Shown here: piece after piece, positions 35,983-46,445 of the stretch
Position numbering within the stretch: position 1 is the stretch's first letter
Layout: every line of letters starts with the position of its first letter
NCBI GenBank assembly: GCA_950097015.1
Contig: CATNEN010000026.1
Location: 1,096,001 to 1,160,000 of the forward strand
Source of the DNA: Macrostomum hystrix
Taxonomy: Eukaryota; Platyhelminthes; Macrostomidae
DNA: 64,000 nucleotides
Direction: 5' to 3'
The notes under the pieces: generated by a model
The model's database searches: none
What the model was told of the DNA's origin: nothing
The model's input: the letters and a program-made list of their open reading frames with translations, nothing else
Translations under genes and position numbers: made by a program

Positions 35983-37515
35983 TCATAACGAAAGTACTTT
36001 TAAGGACCTGTCATTTTTTTGTTCTATTCGATAAGGTCTGGTGGATTTATCTCGATTTACTGACATTTTAGCTAGCCTAAAATATAAGCGTAAAATCCAC
36101 ACGTACAGACAGCTTTTGTGTAAATAAGTAAAAATTTTCAAGTGAAGTAAAGGCCATGAGTACCTGGCTAGCGACACCTGATGGTTTCCAGCCATGTTGA
36201 TCGAGCCAGGCACAAGGTGCTGTGCCGCCGAGTCTTGCGTTCGTCTCCTTCGGCCAAGTACTGCAAACGTGTGCGATGATCGACGCCTGATGGCACGCAG
36301 GCGGCACGCGTACACAAGAGGGTTGAGCAGAGTGTAAGTTGCCATGACAACTTCAAAGTACTCGTTCATCATTTCGCTGTACATCATTACATCAGCAGCT
36401 GTGACGCCATTCTTTGCCTGTGACATCATATTGGTTGTCAGTAGAAGAGCAAAATAAGGCAGGAATAGCGCATAGAACATCAGCAAGAGGCCGATTGAGG
36501 TCGCCACGCCGCGAACATTTTGCCGAGCCGCCGTCGCCAGAGATGTCGGAGCCGCTCCAGGCGCTGATGCAGCCAGTCGACAGATGGTCAGCACAATGCG
36601 CACATAGCAGAATGTGACTGCACAGCAGGAGGTGATGAACACTAGTAAGAGGATCTGTAAGCTGTTGAAGTCGACAGCCAGGGAGCCGACGCAGCATAAG
36701 CGACTCATAATATCTGACTCAAATCGACAATAAATATAAATTGTAGGGAAGGAGTTTCCTGTGGGCTGCCATTTGCGAGACGGCAGCGTCGCTGTGACAA
36801 CAGCGTGGTAGAAAATCGGCAGAGCTGCCAGGGCCAGACAGGCCAACCAGCTGGCCAGTAGCAGACGGGGCAGGCAGCGGACAATGAAAGCCCTGCGGTA
36901 AGACAGCGCTCTGATGACGAACATGTACAGATCAATTGCTATCAGCGTCAGAGCCACTAGGGTCAGCGCGTGGGAGCTGTGGAGGCACTGCATCGTGATG
37001 TAGCTGAGGCAGCTATAACCAGCCATAGGCTTCGAGCTTCCATTGAAGGGGAACTTGAAATTCTGGTCTAGCAGGTGCAGTGTAGGTATGACTGGCAGCA
37101 AAGTTTGTGATGGCAAAAATGATGCCAATGGAGTTGGGGATGACAGCTGACTTGGCGGCGGTAGGGCAGGCAGCGTAGGAAATTCTATTGGACTGTATTT
37201 ATCGATGCCGCTGCTCAGGTTCAGATAAATTTCCTTTGGAACAAAGGGCAGAATGGGTGCCGAATGTTGCCTGTTGTGTGACCTCAACGCCAGATCCATC
37301 ACGACTAGAACTGCCGTAATGACGTCTGTCACGAGCAGATGCCGAATGAGAGCCAAATTGTAGACTCTGCCCGATCCGTTGACTGTGCTCGAAGCTGACG
37401 CGGCTCGCACATTGCGCAGCACAAAGAATATCCAGATGTTGATAATGACGCTCGCGCTGCAGACGGCAATGCCTAGCGGGCTCAGGATGGACGTCGCATT
37501 CGGGACTGTCCGCAT
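35983..37515 (-). CDS. divergent rhodopsin-family GPCR with DLY in place of DRY
   Basis: Seven-TM receptor, 510 residues from ATG at 37515, in one open exon. TM1 holds N26 (position 1.50), TM2 holds D64 (2.50), TM3 ends IAIDLY (195-197), TM6 has FLP (351-353), and TM7 has NPLVY (398-402), the NPxxY motif. These place it in class A. Unusual points: Arg of the DRY motif is Leu; the CWxP toggle Trp is Phe; and the TM2-TM3 loop is about 95 residues, Pro/Ser/Leu-rich, with possible N-glycosylation sites NLS and NGS. The N-terminus is very short (NAT at 6-8). I cannot name a ligand class. The tail after about residue 445 may be intron read-through, because GCCAG followed by GTACTC at about 36160 could be a donor; the 3' end is uncertain. 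Confidence 0.8.
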   Translation of the reverse strand: MRTVPNATSILSPLGIAVCSASVIINIWIFFVLRNVRAASASSTVNGSGRVYNLALIRHLLVTDVITAVLVVMDLALRSHNRQHSAPILPFVPKEIYLNLSSGIDKYSPIEFPTLPALPPPSQLSSPTPLASFLPSQTLLPVIPTLHLLDQNFKFPFNGSSKPMAGYSCLSYITMQCLHSSHALTLVALTLIAIDLYMFVIRALSYRRAFIVRCLPRLLLASWLACLALAALPIFYHAVVTATLPSRKWQPTGNSFPTIYIYCRFESDIMSRLCCVGSLAVDFNSLQILLLVFITSCCAVTFCYVRIVLTICRLAASAPGAAPTSLATAARQNVRGVATSIGLLLMFYALFLPYFALLLTTNMMSQAKNGVTAADVMMYSEMMNEYFEVVMATYTLLNPLVYACRLRAIRRRSSHTFAVLGRRRRTQDSAAQHLVPGSINMAGNHQVSLARYSWPLLHLKIFTYLHKSCLYVWILRLYFRLAKMSVNRDKSTRPYRIEQKNDRSLKVLSL

Positions 37516-38338
37516 AGTGTTAATAGCCGACCTGTCGCGTAAAGGTAAGGATGGAGTTCACCTGTTGGTCATTTCACAAGCCCCAATGCTAGCTTTACCG
37601 ACAGAATCTTTACAGATTAAGCGCTCGAAAAATTTAGGGCCTTTTAAAGTTCCCATAGCTTCGACTTTGCGCAAAGAAAGTAGAGTTTGTAAATGCGATG
37701 GCCTGCTAGCACACTAATGGAACATAAACAGGTTGGTTAATTCCAATGTAGATTACATCTACGCTCGTAAGTGACTATCAATTAAGGACCTCAGCCATCA
37801 AAGCATCCTTAGTTTAATCGACTATAAAGTTAGACTTAAACGTGATATATCTATACACGCATGGTACAGTAGACTAATTAGTAGGGCTCTGCTAAATTTG
37901 AAATGTTGTCATCATTTCTGAACAGCCCCATCTAGTTAACAGAGGGCACAAAGGGATGCGCACGTTTTGGAGTGTCCAACTCAAATCACTGCGAAGCTTA
38001 AAGGTCGCTAGACTAACCTCTAATTATTTAAAAGCGATTCATTATAAAATTAAGGCATTGTCTAAACAGGTAGCAATGGAACGAAAACACAGGCGGACCA
38101 CTTACTTTAACGATGTTGACTGACTCCAGTCTTGTTTCCAAGGGTCTATTTGCAAATTGAAAGCGAATTTCTGCTTTGACTGTGCTGTCGTTGACTTTGA
38201 ATTAGCAAACCGGAAAGTAGGGTCTTCCTAACTTCCAGGATCGGGGACATATTTTTTTAAGGCAAACTTTTCTTTATACGGCTGCGCCGAGAGCGCGAGG
38301 TTGGTAACCAGCCCGCTGCGCTCGTCAATCGCAATTTT
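37516..38338. other. GPCR upstream region
   Basis: Unique sequence, presumably with the GPCR promoter. A plus-strand frame across 37379-37717 mostly overlaps the GPCR antisense and is not called. Confidence 0.4.
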
Positions 38339-38364
38339 CATTGGTCACGTGACTCGTGGCCAAT
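38339..38364. promoter_or_regulatory. CCAAT / E-box / CCAAT cluster
   Basis: ATTGG (38340-38344), palindromic GTCACGTGAC (38344-38353) and CCAAT (38360-38364) lie within 26 bp. GTCACGTGAC matches the extended E-box bound by USF/TFE-type bHLH-Zip factors. About 230 bp downstream on the plus strand ATGGTGACTTCAAGAAGATG runs to a GTGAGT donor at about 38607, a possible first exon for which I see no continuation. Confidence 0.4.
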
Positions 38365-38854
38365 CCTACGCAATTCAGTGACTGCTCCGTGCAGCGGCAG
38401 CTGTTCTGACATTGTTGAATTCAATGACAGTACCAATGCACTAATTTCTAGGTAGTTACATTTTGTAAGTATTGAAATACATGGCTTTTGATAAAAAAAG
38501 TACTTTCAACTAGTTGATGAGATGAGCTGGTTGCAAAATAAACGCACGCACCCATTAAATCTCATCGGTATGGTGACTTCAAGAAGATGCTCGACTCCGC
38601 CTTCGGTGAGTAAAAAAATGGCGTCACGAAAGCAAGCACTACATCATGTAATATGCTTCGATTGAAAAAAGGAAAAAAACTGAATAGGATTTCGGGGATT
38701 GCAGAAAATTTGCTTTGAGTCACGATCGCTCGAATGCTTTGGGTTTATTATAGCGCGACAATTTTTTTAGAAACGCTCCTGATGCCCAAAGATTTTATTT
38801 TCTCTTCCGATAGATATTTCTTAGTTAGTGTTTGGTGTGCTCTTGCGCATCGCT

Positions 38855-39437
38855 TGGAGCAGAGTTTGGCAATATATGGCACGCGGGCCAGATACCCCTT
38901 AATCTGGCTCTCGAATATATTCCAAAACTTACTCTGTCCTGTCTATTCACTCACCTGTCTCATCCCTATCAAATCTTATCGCTCCCTGACTCACCTTTTC
39001 TGTTTAATCTCTCCCCTGTCTCATCTCTCCCCTGTCTTATCTCTACCCTGTCTCATCTCTCCCCTGTCTCATCTCTACCCTGTCTCATCTCTCCCCTGTC
39101 TCATCTCTCCCCTGTCTCATCTCTCCCCTGTCTCATCTCCCCCCTGTCTCATCTCTCCCGTGTCTCATCTCTCCCATGTCTCATCTCTCCCGTGTCTCAT
39201 CTCTCCCCTGTCTCATCTCTCCCCTGTCCCATATCTCTCTGTCTAATCTCTCTCATGTCTCATCTCTCCCGTCTCATACTTACCCTGTCTTATCTATCTC
39301 CGGTCTCACCTGTCTCCTGTCTTACCTCCCCAATTTCTCATCTTTCTCCCGTCTTTTGTCTAAGATCTTATCTTACAATAAGGTCGGTCAGTTATCGTCT
39401 CTTTATTTCTATCTTTTGACAGAGAAGGTACATGTAA
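38855..39437 (+). mobile_element. decayed hAT MITE, copy 3
   Basis: GCACGCGGGCCAGATACCCC, then TCTGGCTCTCGAA and a 39000-39310 array of TCTCCCCTGTCTCATC units, line up in order with copy 2. The right end (GGTCGGTCAGTTATCGTCTC ... TCTTTTGACAGAGAAGGTAC) is a diverged version of its terminal region. Termini and target duplication are no longer recognisable. Confidence 0.7.
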
Positions 39438-42199
39438 TGCAAGGTTGCCGGCTCCTTCATGGCTTGAGACACGTGTATGTCTATTCATTTAGTACATTTT
39501 TTTAAATCAAGCAGTTAAATGGAGTTTATGGGGTACATTTCATACCTGCTCATGGCAAATACTTGTTGTGAATATCATAGTGCAGCACGTATATACTTCG
39601 AGTGAAATGGTCGATTAGGAATAATACTCAAGGTATTCAAAGTTAACTGTGACTGTGAGTTACGAGTACATGAAGACGCTTATGCCGTTGCAATATCAGC
39701 CATATATTTTTCAACTGCGTAGATATGTCACTTTTATTCTACATATCAAATTTAGGTTATCTAAAAGACACAAAAATTCTAATCATTATGCATGGTGCAT
39801 CGTTTTACCTGATCGTAATTGCGATGTTGGCAAAATAGAAAATTAAATTAAAAATTAAGCATGCATGTCGTTGAGCTATTTCATCGTAGCTTGAACTTCT
39901 AATTCTCATTCGAGATATTTAAATTCAATTTCAGCTGCGAACCTGCACGGTACAATGACAAATTAGCTATTTCATTTCAGTAGCTAAATTTATTCGTCCA
40001 TCGGACACTCATCACCGCTTCTGATCCGTTTCCGTATCTGACACGGATTTTATTTGACTTGTTGAATGCTGTGCTGCTTTACTCGTAATATATACTTTGG
40101 CAGAGAATCCTGAAAGCAATTAGCTGGATTAACAGTCCAGAATATATTTGCCGTTGCAGTAAAGTACACGCATATCAGTATGTACGGGCCATCTGCCCGA
40201 TAGAGCGTTAAATCGCATATCAGAAGTAGCTGGAAAAGCAATCTATACTTTGCATCGGAAACCTGAAGCCAGAAACCCGAAAGCTGTAAATTTTGTCGCA
40301 GACTTCCTTTTATCCACATTTTCTAGGCCGAGCGCTTTTTATATATAACTCATCGGTTGGTTAGTTCTGTATGAGCAATAAGTGTGCTGTTTAAAGCAGT
40401 GCGATTTGGTATGAATGAAGAAACTATCTTGGCTGTAGATATGTTAAAAAAATGTAAGTAATATGCATGCGAATTATAATAGATGTTACATTCATCACAT
40501 GGGTGTCAGTATAGATTTGTCTCATGAATGTCGATAAAAAGTAAACAGATTTGACTTCGCTGCTCCTCTACCGTATTACAAACGTTATCACAGCTGCACC
40601 ATCTAACTACGAGCTAACTAACGTAACATTCAAGAGAGTAAAATTCGCTAAATTCTCGCGTAAAGTTTATATATAAAAAGCCTTTTGAGTATACATGTCC
40701 AAAGGCTCAGCTTTTTTCTAGCGGACTTTTCTATGTTAGGGGAATGTTTAAGACACTGCAGCATCAGCTGCGATGTAATACAAAAGTAAACTTGTAGAGC
40801 ATCATGTACGTTATGCTCTTGCCTCTTATTATACATGGCGTAAAACGGCTGGCATATGTTTCCGATAGAATAAATTTTCGTTATCAGATGCCATTTAAAA
40901 AATTTGTTGCCGCTGATAAGCTGCCGTTACAGCGATAATCTGTTTAATTATACGTACTGAATAAGACGAGAGGCAAGTATATTATTGAAGTTATAATCCG
41001 GTGACAATCCACCAGCATATTTAGCGTTAACATAGAATTTGCTTTATGAATAGAGTAAAGATGATTATTTATAAAGATTTATTTTTTTGCTGATAGTTCT
41101 GTAATGCATGCTTTAAAGGATCGCTTGGTTTAACTATTTCGTTTATCTATTTCTTGCGCACTTATTTAACTTGCACCCCTTCACGGAAATCGCTCAAAGC
41201 CTCAGTTGTATGTTGATTAACACTTTCCATGAACTATGAAATCTTGATATATTTTGTTACCTTCTAGCATTCCTTAATACACAAACTAGGTAACCAACTA
41301 CGTAATAATGCAAAAGTTAGTTAACACACCTCTCGTGAATTATTCATTTTTCACCTAGTAGCATTGAAACTGAGTCATCGTTGCATTGCATTGTATTCCA
41401 TTAAATGTGTGATCATTTTAACCATCCATCCTGATAATTAGCTTAGATTCCTTCAGTTAGGTTCTATTCCTGTATTTTAAGCTTTATTACTATTATTTTA
41501 AAAATATATATAAAAGAAAAAAGTCAGCACCCATAGATGTCGTGCGCGTTTTATTAATAATAAAATTACTAATAAAACTTGTAGGCACGCTTTGTAAGTT
41601 CATTGTGGTTTAATTATAAGTGAACTATCCACTATTTTCAATAATTCAACTGTTCAATACCCAGCTATCTAAAAATTATTGCTACAATGTCTACAATACA
41701 AGTAAAATTGATTTAATTTTTAAACCTAATATTATTTCCATTTTACTTTTTGCATCAAAACTTACTGCCAGTCAGAGATGTAGCCAACAAACTCTATTCA
41801 AAACAAACCAAAAGCATATTTATGTAGGTAGCCAAATGCTTTGTATAAAAGTAAGCCTATGACATATTTATTATTTAAAATAATAGTATATTTATAAAAT
41901 ATTTTGCATTTCTCATTAAGATGACATATTAACCAGCTTTTATGTATCTAAAGTAGTTTGCTGATGGCAATACTTTAGCTAATTTATTTCATATTGTGAT
42001 ATAAAAAGTAATAGCTAATTAGGTAAAAAAGCTGCATTTATATCAAATAATTAGCTATATAAAATAGAACAATTATGCCTATATATTGATATTGAAAGTA
42101 TAATCTTACTAATAAAGAAAATGCAACTTAGTTATTATTGAATCTTAGAATGCAGCATATATTTTCAAGCTCTTGGCTAAAATTATATGTATTGACAAG
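39438..42199. other. AT-rich gene desert
   Basis: Nearly 2.8 kb of AT-rich DNA with no supportable gene, array or structured element. All frames are short and have no domain character. TACGAGTA at 39661 and TACTCGTA at 40080. Confidence 0.5.
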
Positions 42200-42510
42200 C
42201 TATTAGGACACAAACAAGCAAAAATTTAAAATGATTGTTCTTTTTTCTTCAGTCATCTGCACACACAACCAGATACCATACAAAGGCTCATACACAGGTA
42301 TGTACATCTGTCCTGACTTTCTCATCATCAGGCAGTCTACACTCACTGTGCCTTGGAGGTTGGCCCTCGAGGGTGTAAATTGTACAACAAGCCCCCAAGC
42401 TTTCTCTCCACGGCTGTGTCCCCAAATGAATGTGGCCACACCATGGAATCGAGCTCAGGGGCCTTAGTGCGGGAGGCACACATGTTTAACGCTCTGCCAC
42501 TCACCCCCAC
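42200..42510 (-). mobile_element. tRNA-derived SINE-like element
   Basis: Read on the minus strand, GTGAGTGGCAGAGCGTTAAA (A-box-like) is followed about 35 nt later by GAGCTCGATTCCA (B-box-like), then about 230 nt of tail. The tail segment at about 42300-42337 recurs at 54127-54165 with modest divergence. The tRNA-like head plus the dispersed copy support a SINE; the 3' boundary is not clear. Confidence 0.55.
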
Positions 42511-42618
42511 CCATATATTAAATTGTTACAAGCATTTTCTGGTGTAATCAAGGCTGGGCATGGCACTCTCTCAGTCCATGGACTGAACAGCCGTATGCAG
42601 ACTTCAGATGCTTAATTG

Positions 42619-42659
42619 GGGCAGGTGTAATCAACAATTATCATTGTTGTCACCTGCCC
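42619..42659. other. imperfect hairpin
   Basis: GGGCAGGTG (42619-42627) pairs with CACCTGCCC (42651-42659); inside, AACAAT pairs with ATTGTT after an unequal bulge. It lies just outside the SINE-like element. Function unknown. Confidence 0.45.
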
Positions 42660-43087
42660 AACTTACCTAGTAGCAATCATGCCAGTGAAAATTATATGAA
42701 GTTCTAAATAGTTTTATTTGTATGAAATGCACTTAAATATTTCGATATTGTTTTACCAATCGATTTGCTGTTAATTTATCCAAAAAAAATCTTAATAAAT
42801 TGGCACCTATTGAGCACGTGTTTTTGATAATTGATCGATAGATCGATAGATCAATGAAACCTAGCCTAGTTGGGCCAGATGTACAGCTACTGGCACACAC
42901 GCTGCTAGTGCGCGGCTATTCCAAAGGCTGTGTACAGCTGTTCTGTCTGTGGACTGGGTTTTGCTGCAACACCCACCCAAATTTCTTCCCCAACTCTAAT
43001 CGATTTTTTAATAAAATCCTTCAGTTAGCTTTTTTAAGTGACTCCTGAGCACTTACTGAGCACTTTCTCACTCTTGCAGCCCTGCAA

Positions 43088-43606
43088 ATGCTGCACACTG
43101 GCGCAATTTCCGCAGCCTGCTCTGCGCTCATCCTTGCCACCATGCTGGCCAACTGCGTCAGGCCAATCGCGGGCGAAGCGTCTTGCATAATCTGCGACAA
43201 CTATTTCGAATTGAACGATCGCAACCTCAAGGATCCCTCCATGGCTGGCAGATTCTGTAACACCAGCATTTACCTGACTGGTTACAGGCACACAAAGTGC
43301 AAGAACAAAGACCTCAACGGATGCATGAAGATGACTACAAAATCTTGGCGTTATCACATCGATCGTCAGGGCGTTGGCATGAAACCCGCAGCGACCCTCA
43401 TTGCCACCGTGATCACTAGGGACTGCGCGGAGATCCCGCCAGCAATGGGCATCGGCTGCCACCAGATGTACGGCGCTGGCACCACCAAGGAGATCTGCTA
43501 CTGCGTCGGCAACGCCTGCAATGCGTCCGGCCGCTCCGCTGCGTTTAGCTTAGCTGGCATGGCCGCTTGTATTGCCATCGCATTGCTAACTGGACTATTT
43601 ATTTAG
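43088..43606 (+). CDS. Ly6/uPAR-type GPI-anchored protein
   Basis: Small cell-surface three-finger protein, 172 residues, single exon. The order is a signal peptide (about 1-29, ISAACSALILATMLANCV), a mature domain opening SCIICDNYF, ten cysteines, the C-terminal signature CYCVGNACN (the CxxxCN end of LU domains), and a hydrophobic tail (AGMAACIAIALLTGLFI) preceded by small residues suited to GPI attachment. Families of this kind include neuronal Quiver/Sleepless-type modulators and CD59-type proteins; I cannot assign a subfamily. A pyrimidine-rich CTCACTCTTGCAG ends 8 nt before the ATG, so the coding exon begins at a 3' splice site (5' UTR intron or trans-splicing). Confidence 0.85.
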   Translation: MLHTGAISAACSALILATMLANCVRPIAGEASCIICDNYFELNDRNLKDPSMAGRFCNTSIYLTGYRHTKCKNKDLNGCMKMTTKSWRYHIDRQGVGMKPAATLIATVITRDCAEIPPAMGIGCHQMYGAGTTKEICYCVGNACNASGRSAAFSLAGMAACIAIALLTGLFI

Positions 43607-44435
43607 ACTATCGCTGTTAATGCTGGGGCGAGGGACTTCCGGAGCTAGCATCTGTATTAGTGCACGTGTTACAGATGTTATATTTAGAAGTCCCAACTAT
43701 TGTAGACGGTGTTACTTAAAAATGCGATTTTTAATTTAAACTAATTAACCTACTTCTAATTTCCTGTGTGTTAGTGTACGATAGTAACACAGATTTCAAA
43801 TAAGCTTTTACTATTATTATACCAGTTTTACAATTCAATTGGTTTTCATTTAAACTAACATTCCAGTTTATGTCATTTGAACCAGCCGGCAGGCAATCTC
43901 AAAGTTTTTGTTTGTACTTTTAGCTATTGCTCCTAAGAATCTCCCAGCGATGTTTTACTGTACGTCTGCCAATACAGTGCATACCTGTACATAGATTGCG
44001 TTGCTATGCAAAGACACTCTTCAAGCTAACATTCCCATTACCTAACCAAATCCGTTATTTAATTGAAGTCAGTTTGAGTTTTTAACACTTTTTAACGAAT
44101 CTCTTATTTAACCGAAAAATTTACAGCCAAACCATATCAATTGTTTATTGACCTGTGTTATTTCATTTTACTTAGTTCAGTGTTGTAATTCACCTCAAAT
44201 TTGTTGTATACCTTCCACTATGTCCATGGACTTTTTTGTTACTTATTGTTTTAAGTGAATGACGAACTAATTAACTTTACTGTACTGATTATTTGTTTAT
44301 AGCTGATTTGAGTGACTTTAAGTCACTGACTTACCTGACTTATATACAAAATTTCATGTTGAAAATTTTATCCAGAAAAGGGGCACTTTTAATTTGCAAT
44401 TTTTGATTTAACTTGGCGCGATTCTATTGTAACTC
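43607..44435. other. 3' region of the Ly6 gene
   Basis: AT-rich, no gene. AATAAG at about 43799 is the nearest poly(A)-like hexamer I noticed; no clean AATAAA close to the stop. Confidence 0.4.
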
Positions 44436-44439
44436 GGCT

Positions 44440-45150
44440 TGTCAGGTGTGATCTGACACAGGCATTCAGACTGTCAGGTGTGATCTGACACAGGCATTCA
44501 GACTGTCAGGTGTGATCTGACACGGGTATTCAGACTGTCAGGTGTGATCTGACACAGGCATTCAGACTGTCAGGTGTGATCTGACACAGGCATTCAGACT
44601 GTCAGGTGTGATCTGACACAGGCATTCAGACTGTCAGGTGTGATCTGACACAGGCATTCAGACTGTCAGGTGTGATCTGACACAGGCATTCAGACTGTCA
44701 GGTGTGATCTGACACAGGCATTCAGACTGTCAGGTGTGATCTGACACAGGCATTCTGACTGTCAGGTGTGATCTGACACAGGCATTCTGACTGTCAGGTG
44801 TGATCTGACACAGGCATTCAGACTGTCAGGTGTAATCTGACACAGGTATTCAGACTGTCAGGTGTGATCTGACACAGGCATTCTGACTGTCAGGTGTGAT
44901 CTGACACAGGCATTCTGACTATCAGGTGTGATCTGACACAGGCATTCAGACTGTCAGGTGTGATCTGACACAGGCATACAGACTGTCAGGTGTGATCTGA
45001 CACAGGGCATTCAGACTGTCAGGTGTGATCTGACACAGGGCATTCAGACTGTCAGGTGTGATCTGACACAGGCATTCAGACTGTCAGGTGTGATCTGACA
45101 CAGGCATTCAGACTGTCAGGTGTGATCTGACACAGGCATTCTGACTGCCA
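44440..45150. repeat. 32-bp minisatellite, one hairpin per unit, about 22 copies
   Basis: The unit is 32 bp with core GTCAGGTGTGATCTGACACA followed by GGCATTCAGACT. Each unit contains TGTCAG and CTGACA, which pair over a 7-nt loop. Copies are contiguous with no unique spacers, so this is not a CRISPR-like arrangement. Confidence 0.96.
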
Positions 45151-45904
45151 TGTATGACCAATGAGCAAGATGTGGTTTTTTCTGACCATTCATTTTTACC
45201 GCATCTCAGTTGGTCTTAGATTTTTATTACTCAAACCTAATCACAGACCCAATCCGACAAGTTTGAGTAATTTTCAGCTAATTCTTGCTGCAATTAAAGA
45301 AGCAATTTTTTCAAGCTACTAAAACCAGTTGAACAAATTTTCTGAAAATGTGAAATATTTTTTAGCTAGCGTAAAATATATTAGCATAGGTTTTTATTGT
45401 CTTCAGGATCCGTTCAAAAAGTAACTGACCTTTTTGCTTTCGCTCGCTTCGTATTGAAAAATACTAAATGTTCTCAGTGTCTTTTAACAAGTTTATTTTG
45501 CCTTTGTGGCTAAAAAATATCTATTTAAACAAAACATTTATTCTGAAAATCTTATAGCTCGTGATAATAGCAAGTAAGCATGATTGAAACATGGTTAAAG
45601 TAAGTGATGCAAATCGATTACCGCATTTTATGTAGATAAATAAATTATCTAAGCGCTCATACTACTGTTAGTAGCTGTAATATTATTAGTACAGATAGAA
45701 AATGCAGCAGCAGGCAAACAGGCACTATGGACTCTTTTTGGTAAATCATTTTGGAATATGAAAATATTTATCTGCATACAATGTGCGCGCACGTGAGTGT
45801 AAGTTTATATTGCTATCAGATGAGAATGCGGCAGTTGATGGCTAGCTAGCTGCAGGTATAAGACAGAGAGCTTTATAAGAATTGTTATTCTGGTATCATG
45901 ATTG
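45151..45904. other. non-coding spacer
   Basis: AT-rich DNA between two arrays, no gene. Minus-strand poly(A)-like words (TTTATT at about 45490 and 45538) could serve the RASEF-like gene. Confidence 0.35.
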
Positions 45905-46375
45905 GGTAATCGACTAATGAGAACTACGACTATGCATCCAGGTCATGAGAAAGAGCAATAGGGTAATGGGAATTGGGTAATCGGTTAATGAGAATTGGAT
46001 GATCGGGTAATGAGAATTGGATGATCGGGTAATGAAATTGGGTAATTGGGTAATGAGAATTGGGTAATCGGGTAATGAGAATTTGGTAATCGGATAATGA
46101 GAATTTGGTAATTGGGTAATGAGAATTTGGTAATTGGGTAATGAGAATTCGGTAATTGGGTAATGAGAATTTGGTAATTGGGTAATGAGAATTTGGTAAT
46201 TGGGTAATGAGAATTTGGTAATTGGGTAATGAGAATTTGGTAATTGGGTAATGAGAATTTGGTAATTGGGTAATGAGAATTCGGTAATCGGGTAATGAAA
46301 ATTTGGTAATCGGGTAATGAAAATTTGGTAATCGGGTAATGAGAATTGGGTAATCGGGTAATGAGAATTGGGTAA
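45905..46375. repeat. 22-bp minisatellite of 11-bp half units
   Basis: TGGGTAATGAGAATTTGGTA-type 22-mers in which GGTAAT recurs every 11 bp. It starts 70 bp beyond the RASEF-like stop codon, so probably in its 3' UTR. Confidence 0.95.
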
Positions 46376-46445
46376 TCTACTCACCCAGAGAGTATCATAC
46401 CCTGCTTCAATGGTCCCGCCTGCACCCTGTCCAATCGCAGTCGGG

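Noticed and set aside
44440-45150. Regular 32-bp repeat with palindromic arms, CRISPR-like at first sight
   Set aside because: Units are head-to-tail with no unique spacers, and the genome is a eukaryote with introns.
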